Below, in pieces: positions 1 to 6,151 of a stretch of DNA of 12,102 nucleotides (position 1 is the stretch's first letter; each line of letters begins with the position of its first letter). Source of the DNA: Anaerolineales bacterium UBA1136 (GTDB taxonomy: Bacteria; Chloroflexota; Anaerolineae; Anaerolineales; UBA11657); contig DCAJ01000073.1 of the NCBI GenBank assembly GCA_002311455.1, positions 1 through 12,102 on the forward strand, read 5' to 3'. The translations under genes and the position numbers were made by a program. The notes under the pieces were generated by a model that worked only from the letters and a program-made list of their open reading frames with translations, was not told the origin of the DNA and searched no databases.

Positions 1-594
1 GATCTGGTACGCACCTGTCACCTGGTCCCTACCTACACTAGCACTACGCAAGTCTGCTCCAGTCATAATACTTGCAAAAATTACATCGGACAATTCTATC
101 TCTTCTCCCACGGCAGCGCGTTCAGCTAGGACATTTACATTGGCTATTTCTCCAGTGTTTGCATCAGTACGGATAGAAGTGCCGGGAGACAACGGACTAG
201 ACCCCATATTCACAAATTCTAGCAAACCAGTCTCCTTTAAGAGTGCAACAGCTTCCTCGGGATTCTCAATACCAGGGAGTTCAACTGATATACGCCTATC
301 TCCCTGGCTCTGCACAATTGGTTCTGCTACACCAAGTCCATTGACCCTCTGCTCTACAATTAAACGAGTGGCAGTCATGGCATCACTGGAGATTTCATCA
401 TCTTCAGGAACATCAGCTTCCAATAGCACCTGCAATCCTCCCTGCAAATCTAGTCCTTGACGTACCTCTACATTCCAATCAATGCTGCGTTCTAGGACAT
501 TTACATGCAACTCAGAATAAGGTGAAGCAATCCACAGGGCTACACCAAAAAGACAGAACACAAAAATAAGCATACTTGTAGATCGTTTAGCCAT
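1..594 (-). CDS. secD: SecD, preprotein translocase subunit, N-terminal part (cut by the left edge)
   Basis: SecD works with SecF in the inner membrane to help exported proteins through SecYEG using the proton gradient. Only the first 198 residues lie in the window; the frame is open to base 1. Visible: an N-terminal membrane helix at about residues 8-24; then the family hallmark RQGLDLQGGLQVLLEADVP at about 45-63; and a first periplasmic (P1) domain with a conserved-looking stretch RISVELPGIENPEEAVALLK at 101-120 followed by a TGLLEF turn. The ATG at 594 is chosen because the helix follows directly and an upstream promoter fits it; no strong Shine-Dalgarno is seen. It is probably followed off-window by secF. 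It shares the strand of the cox cluster but has its own promoter, so it is unlikely to be part of that operon. Confidence 0.93.
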   Translation of the reverse strand, partial: MAKRSTSMLIFVFCLFGVALWIASPYSELHVNVLERSIDWNVEVRQGLDLQGGLQVLLEADVPEDDEISSDAMTATRLIVEQRVNGLGVAEPIVQSQGDRRISVELPGIENPEEAVALLKETGLLEFVNMGSSPLSPGTSIRTDANTGEIANVNVLAERAAVGEEIELSDVIFASIMTGADLRSASVGRDQVTGAYQI

Positions 595-669
595 AATATT
601 TTCTTTGCTCTAAAGGAAAATCTCCGGGATATTTTGACCCAGTGTATAAAGCCAATACAAGCGCATGAC

Positions 670-698
670 ATTATACCGTTTTTATGGTGAAATATGAA
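670..698 (-). promoter_or_regulatory. Housekeeping-type promoter for secD
   Basis: On the minus strand a perfect TATAAT -10 box lies at 675-670, preceded after exactly 17 bases by TTCATA at 698-693, a 4-of-6 match to the -35 consensus. It lies 76 bases upstream of the secD ATG and just after the end of the last gene of the cox cluster. I found no convincing hairpin terminator in the 595-703 gap, so read-through from the cox cluster cannot be excluded. Confidence 0.55.
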
Positions 699-703
699 GT
701 ATA

Positions 704-1249
704 CTAGTCAACAATTTTGTAGGTGTTACGTCTAGTTATACTTCTGTATAGAAAACCAAATAACCCCAAAACGATTGTTGACAATAAAAATACCACATTA
801 CCCCAAGAGGCATCTTCTCTATAGCTATGTTCCATTTCAAAACTGGTGACGCCTTTACCTGCATCTCCATTTACTGTGACCATTACTAGATAAATGCCAG
901 TTTTCATCTGATTAAAATCTGATTCGTAGCGAAATTTGTTTGTTGATTGTCTGGTGGTGGCCTCTTTAGTAAATTCAGAGTGACCATTGTCCAACGCTAC
1001 AGCATGGATAACAACATAAGCATCAAGAATAAGACTATCTTCTAGGTCACTTACCGCAACTGTGAAGTGCAGGTCGCCCGACCCTGAATCTGATGTTGAC
1101 CATACAGTCACATAATAAGGGCCGGCTTTCTCACGAGCAATTTGTTCATCACCGCCACCATGTGCCAATGCGCTTCCGAACAACAATATTAATATACATA
1201 GAGATAGACCAACAGTTACTATCTTGTAATAGATTGGAATCCTAATCAT
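704..1249 (-). CDS. Exported beta-sandwich protein with C-terminal membrane anchor (YtkA/FixH-like style), function unknown
   Basis: Predicted 181 residues from the ATG at 1249. An upstream in-frame start at 1336 would overlap the preceding ctaA remnant and put a hydrophilic stretch before the signal peptide, so 1249 is preferred. Visible: signal peptide at about residues 7-28, ending in SALA before HGGG; an extracytoplasmic domain of alternating beta-type strands (AGPYYVTVWSTSDSG, DLHFTVAVSD); and a membrane helix at about 149-170 with a short basic tail. This plan resembles small YtkA-like or FixH-like proteins found next to cytochrome oxidase genes, and the HGGG just after the predicted cleavage site could bind metal, but I cannot assign a function. 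It starts 14 bases after the stop of the ctaA C-terminal ORF, so it is probably the last gene of the oxidase operon. It has no stops or frameshifts, unlike the two genes before it. Confidence 0.7.
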   Translation of the reverse strand: MIRIPIYYKIVTVGLSLCILILLFGSALAHGGGDEQIAREKAGPYYVTVWSTSDSGSGDLHFTVAVSDLEDSLILDAYVVIHAVALDNGHSEFTKEATTRQSTNKFRYESDFNQMKTGIYLVMVTVNGDAGKGVTSFEMEHSYREDASWGNVVFLLSTIVLGLFGFLYRSITRRNTYKIVD

Positions 1250-1263
1250 GAAGTATCCAAAAC

Positions 1264-1803
1264 TTATTTCGATATCTTGAACTGCTGTGATCTTCCAATC
1301 GTAAGTATCATCCACAACATTTCCACACAGGCCCAAAGTGAGACACCTACCGCAAGGTGCAGAATTCTAGACCACATAGGTATACGAAGCAATATATTCG
1401 CAGCACCAAGAACAATTTGCGTAATTAGTAAAACAAAAATACTATGTCCAAAGTATCTAATTTCGAGATTCACATAAACATTAGCCAATACATAGGCTAT
1501 TGATAACAACATTGCTGCAGCTACAAAAGCCGAGTGTCGATGAATTAGATGAATATTAACTAGGTCTCTAATAGCATCAGACACTGAACCACAAAGAGGA
1601 AAGCCTAAACAAGCAAGTGAAGCACCACTGCGAGTCACATACGAACCAGTTAGTAGAAACAAATATAAGGTCACAAGAGTAACAGACACCAATCTGTAGA
1701 ATGTCACCCCAGTTGGTATCATACCTGTATCACTACTGATCACGGTACTAGCTCTAATAAAATATAATAACATTAGTACTATAAGAGCTGAGACTGAAGC
1801 CAC
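1264..1803 (-). CDS. ctaA: C-terminal half of heme A synthase (CtaA/COX15), detached and without a credible start
   Basis: CtaA converts heme O to heme A in the membrane. This 179-residue ORF matches helices 4 to 8 of the usual eight-helix enzyme: the second-half Cys-pair region TGSYVTRSGASLACLGFPLC at about residues 53-72, a helix with conserved His (NIHLIHRHSAF), and the last helix with RILHLAVGV. The only start in this frame is GTG at 1803. It cuts into a helix whose preceding in-frame codons (YALHAV) look like the native beginning of helix 4, so the true N-terminus is missing. An ATG at 1829 is in another frame and stops after 16 codons, consistent with a frameshift near 1790-1815. The N-terminal half lies upstream in a separate ORF. 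Whether two half-proteins could work together is unknown; I lean towards a decaying gene. Confidence 0.6.
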   Translation of the reverse strand: MASVSALIVLMLLYFIRASTVISSDTGMIPTGVTFYRLVSVTLVTLYLFLLTGSYVTRSGASLACLGFPLCGSVSDAIRDLVNIHLIHRHSAFVAAAMLLSIAYVLANVYVNLEIRYFGHSIFVLLITQIVLGAANILLRIPMWSRILHLAVGVSLWACVEMLWMILTIGRSQQFKISK

Positions 1804-1846
1804 GGCATGTAACGCGTAATGTCTATCATGATTTCACAATAAGTCT

Positions 1847-2461
1847 CTACTGGACGTGCAAGGGTTGATAACCTCCATACAAACCATAGCCATACATGTG
1901 AACCATAGCAAATACCACGGTAATTATAGTCACCCACAATAGTAACGCCTGATTACCAAACATCCTCAGATTAGTTGGCCCCCAATCCATAGTAGATATC
2001 ACTGCTACAAATACTATAGCTACTAGACCAATTAGCATCATTGTATTTCCAGTATGGATCCAGCCGGTAGCAGGCGGAATCTCTAGAATAACATGAATAC
2101 TTCCCAATAAAATCTGAAACACCAGAAAGATGTTGGCGAGCAAAGAAGGCCAAAACATAAATTTACTTTTGCGATGATATCGCCAAATGACTAACAAGAT
2201 TAAAACAAACTGCAAGGCCAGTACTAAACCTATCGCTTGATGCAAGAATTCTATCTAAGCACTAATATCTGCTAAAGGAGGAATTGCCTGACCATAGCAG
2301 AGTAGCCCGTCTGGGCATCCCAACCTATGTCCAGTAACCCGCACAATACTTTCAACGGTATATATCATTAGAGTTGTAGTGAGCAGCGCCGAAAACACTA
2401 ATACAGATAGCTTAGAGCTTACAATTTCCAACGAGCGTAACAAGTATGTTTTCGTATTCAT
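1847..2461 (-). pseudogene. ctaA: N-terminal half of heme A synthase (CtaA/COX15), interrupted by an in-frame TAG
   Basis: Reading from the ATG at 2461 gives a first helix, then RVTGHRLGCPDGLLCYGQAI, recognisable as the CtaA first-half motif (usually GSGLGCPDWPLC), then ADISA, a TAG stop at 2257-2255, and IEFLHQAIG in the same frame. CtaA proteins usually have tryptophan or a similar residue just before the IE..H motif, so TGG to TAG is the simplest explanation. After the stop the frame stays open to 1847 and covers helices 2 to 4, with QILLGSIHVILEIPPATG and a helix-4 start at WIHTGNT, plus one extra helix. The Trp-Pro of the WPLC motif is replaced by Gly-Leu and the His-Arg of the second helix by His-Gln, so the sequence is diverged as well as interrupted. 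A TTG at 2245 could restart translation but would drop the Cys motif. Confidence 0.65.
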
Positions 2462-2516
2462 AATATCTGATTTAGTTCCAGGAAAACAGACAGAAACACC
2501 TATGCAAACGCTATAT

Positions 2517-3408
2517 TTACACAAATCAACAAAATGATAGATAGTTGGATCACTGGAACATCTTACGAGCTTCTATCACACCAGGATACAATATCAACCT
2601 AGCATTTTGTACGACTAGCATTATAGTCATAGCAAATACTGGGCCAAAGTAAAACCACCCTAGTGCTGGCAGAACACCAAGACTAAGCGCTGTTAACCCA
2701 GTTGTGATGATATGTAACATAATCCACCAAGCTAACTGGCGTATATTTAGGTGAACTGGCAACATCGGTGTATCACTCATCATATAATCATCCCTACACA
2801 CAACCACTAGGCTCCAGAAATACATTGGAGTCCACGAGAAAACAGTAGTGCTGCCATCACAATAGCACCAGGATCGTTCCTGACGCCTATCGCTGCGCTA
2901 CCACTCAGAACAACAGCACTTCCCGCGCTGCGCCTCCAATAACAATATTCAGTACCGTACGAGACTTCAGCCACAGTGTATAGATACCAACACAAATAAA
3001 TGCACCCAGAAATAAAAAGGGAGCCATGGGGAAATTGTATGAAAGCCTTGCCAGGCACGCTACGACAATCATTAGTAAAGATACATATGGTACCCATCCC
3101 GGATACTGGATAGTCCCAATAACTAGTGGTGGGAGGCGTGTTCGTGACATAAGTGCATCAGAATCATTTTCAATATATTCATTGAGTGCGCCTGCACCCG
3201 AAGCTGAAAGGCCGCCAGTTATTATCAAAATAACCAAGTTTTGATATGTTGGCACACCATTTTCAGCTAGCAACGCTCAACCAACTGCTGCCAATAACAA
3301 TAATTATACTACTCGTGTTTTGAACAATACTGATAGAGGTCTCCATTTGGGTAACGTAGATAAATCCTTTCCTGCATTTTTGTCAACAGAAGATATAGTC
3401 TCACTCAT
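2517..3408 (-). pseudogene. ctaB: Heme O synthase (CtaB, protoheme IX farnesyltransferase), full-length but broken
   Basis: CtaB adds a farnesyl group to protoheme to make heme O. The remnant starts at ATG 3408, 8 bases after surf1, and spans about 297 codons, the family's normal length. The signature survives in pieces: LFKTRVV, ALNEYIENDSDALMSRTR (prenyltransferase Asp-rich motif with Asp to Glu), YTLWLKSRTVLNIVIGGAA, WTPMYFWSL (usually WTPPHFWAL) and DDYMMSDTPMLPV. Lesions: TAA at 3306-3304 where Ser is expected; TGA at 3279-3277 where Gly is expected; a frameshift near 2931-2924 inside GGAAG; a frameshift near 2839-2834 just before WTP; then TGA at 2552-2550 and TGA at 2528-2526, before a final TAA at 2519-2517. 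Substitutions at motif positions (WTPPHF to WTPMYF, RTRxRP to RTRLPP) agree with relaxed selection. Three short ORFs inside it are fragments of this one gene. Confidence 0.88.
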
Positions 3409-3416
3409 CTTGCTTA

Positions 3417-4184
3417 TTATTCCTCAATTATTTGCGTAATACTACTGCCCTCATTAGTACGCAACAAATACAAATACACCCAACCAAGTAATGGCACAAA
3501 AAGCCACCACTGCACGGCATATCCTAAATGAGGGCCATTATTAAGCTCAAACTCCAAAGGCACTGGTTGCGGTAGATCGTCGAAATTCTTATTTCCTAAT
3601 TCTTCCTGCACATATACTGGCATTAGAGTGTAATCGACATATCTCTGTAATTCAGCTATATCCAACTGATATATTTCCCTAGAGTAATCATCTGAACGCA
3701 GCGAGATACCGGGACTATTCTGTGACTTACGAATTCGTCCAGACACATTCACTAGACCATAATCTTCAAATATTGAAATATCTCCAGACTCTAGAGTTTC
3801 GTGTGGGATCCAACCGCGGTTCACTAATACTGCCTTGTTGGAATCGTAGAGCATCAGAGGAGTGATCAGATTAACACCCGATCTACCACGCAACACCTGG
3901 CCTCTAAGAATAAATTCATTTTCATAATCATACTCACCAATCAAGGTAACCACACGCATATCAACATTGTCCAAATCACCCTGTAGATCAAGTTCACCAA
4001 TTGTTACCGCTTCGAGAGACAATTGACTGCTAACAAATTCATTTCGAGCACGCCGTTGAAAATGGCGCTCTAACTGCCAAATACCCAGTCGACCCATAAC
4101 AGCCATAGTACACAACACTACTACAGTACGCCACCACCAACGACGGCCGATTAATACCATGGGCACTTTATTCCACGAAAGCAT
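3417..4184 (-). CDS. surf1: SURF1 family cytochrome c oxidase assembly protein
   Basis: SURF1 is a membrane protein that assists heme a insertion into oxidase subunit I. The 255-residue product shows the family plan: an N-terminal helix (about 16-36) running into LGIWQLERHFQRR, a large extracytoplasmic domain with VNLITPLMLYDSNKAVLVNR followed by GWIP, then GPHLGYAVQW leading into the C-terminal helix. ATG 4184 is preferred because GAG lies 7 bases upstream; an in-frame TTG at 4196 would add four residues. It sits between ctaG and the ctaB remnant, as expected in a caa3 cluster. The gene is intact, which is notable because its usual client is heme A and the adjacent heme A pathway genes are broken. 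Confidence 0.92.
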   Translation of the reverse strand: MLSWNKVPMVLIGRRWWWRTVVVLCTMAVMGRLGIWQLERHFQRRARNEFVSSQLSLEAVTIGELDLQGDLDNVDMRVVTLIGEYDYENEFILRGQVLRGRSGVNLITPLMLYDSNKAVLVNRGWIPHETLESGDISIFEDYGLVNVSGRIRKSQNSPGISLRSDDYSREIYQLDIAELQRYVDYTLMPVYVQEELGNKNFDDLPQPVPLEFELNNGPHLGYAVQWWLFVPLLGWVYLYLLRTNEGSSITQIIEE

Positions 4185-4228
4185 ATAATCACTCAACTAA
4201 TAAGTAAACGCATAGTGAACTCTTCAAG

Positions 4229-5101
4229 CTATATGTGAGGCAATCTCGGACTATTTCTTTCTTCTGATGCCATCATCCTTACAACCAACACTATTATTGC
4301 AATAATAAGCATCATGCTTCCTGGTATCCACATAATGATTCCGCCAAGCATTTGGTCCTGCATAACGGTTAACGCCCAAGGACGCTGTACTTTTACATAA
4401 TATTCATATATAGGTTGCCTAGAAAATGTAATGACTACTCCAGTAATCATATTAACAGGAACTGTCACAAGCAAGTATGCGATCCGCCTACCATACGCCA
4501 AGTGTTGATGCACACGCGGAGCAGCACTAGTAACGTGCCACCAAAACAGTATCGACACTAAAAAAAAGCTAATATGCTCGATGTCATGTACTACACTGGA
4601 ATGTAGTGCAGCCTCGTAAAGCATTGGGTCATGCCAGCCTATATAAACAATGACAAATAGCATCCAGCTCTTACCTGCACCAGTAAACCGCTCGAGTGCT
4701 TTACGCAACCATGAATTACCTACAAATAGTCCGCCTACCACGCTCCTGATCCTAGAAGGAAGTCCCCATAATAAGATTGGGAAAGGATTCGATATGAGCA
4801 ATAAAGGGGCAGCGCACATGACTAACAACATGTGCTGGATCATGTGCATGAAAAATAGTTGTCCAGATAAAACTTCCACTGGTGAAAGCAAGGCAAGTAC
4901 TATGCATAGCAGCCCAGCCAAATAGGAAAACAGACGCCAGTATGGTGCAAGACCTATAACATCGCGTGACCTGCTGCCACTCTTCAAAGTTCTGATGTGA
5001 GCAAATCCATTTATGTACACAGAACCCCATAAGACAACAATCGCTACTACAACAAAGCGCCACTCCCAAGATCGAAGTAGCGCGCTTAGTTCAGCATCCA
5101 T
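4229..5101 (-). CDS. ctaG: CtaG, caa3-type oxidase assembly factor (Caa3_CtaG family)
   Basis: A 290-residue polytopic membrane protein with about seven hydrophobic segments, of the Bacillus CtaG type required for active caa3 oxidase; it is unrelated to the Cox11-type CtaG. Conserved-looking landmarks: FFMHMIQHMLLVMCAAPLLL at 83-102 with His86 and His90; WHDPMLYEAALHSSVVHDIEH at 156-176 (split here by residues His157, His167, His172 and His176), where several histidines could serve copper handling; and DQMLGGIIMWIPGSMML at 249-265. The ATG at 5101 has only a weak upstream A/G stretch. It sits between coxC and surf1 on the same strand and is probably in the same transcript. No lesions. Confidence 0.93.
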   Translation of the reverse strand: MDAELSALLRSWEWRFVVVAIVVLWGSVYINGFAHIRTLKSGSRSRDVIGLAPYWRLFSYLAGLLCIVLALLSPVEVLSGQLFFMHMIQHMLLVMCAAPLLLISNPFPILLWGLPSRIRSVVGGLFVGNSWLRKALERFTGAGKSWMLFVIVYIGWHDPMLYEAALHSSVVHDIEHISFFLVSILFWWHVTSAAPRVHQHLAYGRRIAYLLVTVPVNMITGVVITFSRQPIYEYYVKVQRPWALTVMQDQMLGGIIMWIPGSMMLIIAIIVLVVRMMASEERNSPRLPHI

Positions 5102-5149
5102 TTTCTATTGTAAAACAACTAGGACCCCAGACAGTTTCGTCTATTAGGA

Positions 5150-5722
5150 TCAGTGTGCTACTTTACCCATCAAGTAGATTGCTGGATAGAAGAACACCCA
5201 GACCAAGTCTACATAATGCCAGTAAATAGCACATGCCTCAACTCCCCAGTGACGCTCACCCGAATAATGGCCGTTCCGTCCGTTATTCCATATGATCAAG
5301 ATAAATACTATTCCACTGAAAACATGTAGGGCATGCATACCTGTCATACCATACAACACAGCACCAAATGCACCATCTTGGGGCTTAATATGTCCCTGCC
5401 ATTCGAATCCCACAACACCCACCAAAAATACCAATCCAAGACTTGCAGTGACTAATAAACTGTTCAGAAACGTTTCCCTATCATTATGTACTATGGCTGT
5501 CTCAGCACGATTCATGGAGAAGCTGCTGGCTAAAAGAATCACAGTTACGATTACGCCAAGATTCTGATCCAGATCAGGACGAGTATTGCCCCAAAGATAA
5601 AAACGCGCTGCTAGTAAACCAGTAAACAAAAATGCCTCAGATACAAAGAACAACCACAGACCCAAACGATTATTCTTAAGCTGTTCGCGGTATTCTGATA
5701 ATGAACTAGTAGCTGTACTCAT
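5150..5722 (-). CDS. coxC: Cytochrome c oxidase subunit III, short five-helix form
   Basis: A core structural subunit of the heme-copper oxidase. From ATG 5722 it is 190 residues with five membrane helices, lacking the first two of the seven-helix form (about 260-270 residues), as is common in bacterial caa3 oxidases. Landmarks: LGLWLFFVSEAFLF at 20-33, GMHALHVFSG at 128-137, and the C-terminal WHYVDLVWVFFYPAIYL at 168-184. An in-frame start at 5746 exists, but 5722 is favoured: its ATG shares a base with the stop of the subunit IV gene (TAATG), and AGGAGA lies about ten bases upstream, implying translational coupling. Confidence 0.95.
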   Translation of the reverse strand: MSTATSSLSEYREQLKNNRLGLWLFFVSEAFLFTGLLAARFYLWGNTRPDLDQNLGVIVTVILLASSFSMNRAETAIVHNDRETFLNSLLVTASLGLVFLVGVVGFEWQGHIKPQDGAFGAVLYGMTGMHALHVFSGIVFILIIWNNGRNGHYSGERHWGVEACAIYWHYVDLVWVFFYPAIYLMGKVAH

Positions 5723-6126
5723 TAATGACTCTCTCCTTCTAACCAAAGACTAGAGACGTGCATAAAAAATTGCAAGATAATGGCTGCTTTGATAAACGCA
5801 ATCAAAAACATGGCAACGGTAGAAACGCCAATCATACTTGCAACAAATTCTATTGCAGTCAACAATGCTAACCACAAAAGCACCATTACTCCTGTACGAT
5901 AAGCACCAGATAGTCTGGTCTTACTTGCCAACTTGTCATCACGCTCCTTTTTCCACGCTATCCTTTCCATAGCATCTTCAGGACCCGTATCCGGAGGAAC
6001 AACTAAAGCTCCACCCGATATAAGAAGGTTAAATTGATACAAGACCACCGCTATCGTAATGCCACCACCTATTATGGACATTACAATAAATACCACCACC
6101 GCTACAAAAATTGTCGTACTATCCAT
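5722..6126 (-). CDS. coxD: Cytochrome c oxidase subunit IV, prokaryotic type
   Basis: A 134-residue small oxidase subunit with three predicted helices: about 5-31, 79-99 and 102-122. The C-terminal pair, WLALLTAIEFVASMIG and AFIKAAIILQFFMHV, resembles the prokaryotic COX4 family, which typically has this helix hairpin and the F-MH ending. The N-terminal helix plus a charged linker (about 46-75) is longer than in the smallest homologues. A GGTGGAGG ribosome-binding sequence lies upstream, though its spacing to the ATG at 6126 is long (about 12 bases). It lies 25 bases after subunit I and overlaps coxC by one base at TAATG. Confidence 0.85.
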   Translation of the reverse strand: MDSTTIFVAVVVFIVMSIIGGGITIAVVLYQFNLLISGGALVVPPDTGPEDAMERIAWKKERDDKLASKTRLSGAYRTGVMVLLWLALLTAIEFVASMIGVSTVAMFLIAFIKAAIILQFFMHVSSLWLEGESH

Positions 6127-6151
6127 CAGATATTACTTGCCTCCACCATAA

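Noticed and set aside
595..703. Rho-independent terminator between the cox cluster and secD
   Set aside because: No stem longer than a few base pairs followed by a T run was found on the minus strand.
2550..3273. Three separate short minus-strand genes (2550-2825, 2807-3097, 2905-3273)
   Set aside because: Their translations join end to end into one CtaB sequence across frameshifts, so they are fragments of a single broken gene.
2255..3306. Stop-codon reassignment (TGA or TAG read as Trp) to explain the interrupted ctaA and ctaB
   Set aside because: All three stop codons occur within the remnants, two sit where Ser or Gly is expected, and frameshifts are present as well. Ordinary genes here end in TAA, TAG and TGA in the normal way.
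1264..3408. Mobile element insertion as the cause of gene decay
   Set aside because: No transposase fragment, terminal inverted repeats or target duplication is visible; the lesions are point changes and small indels.
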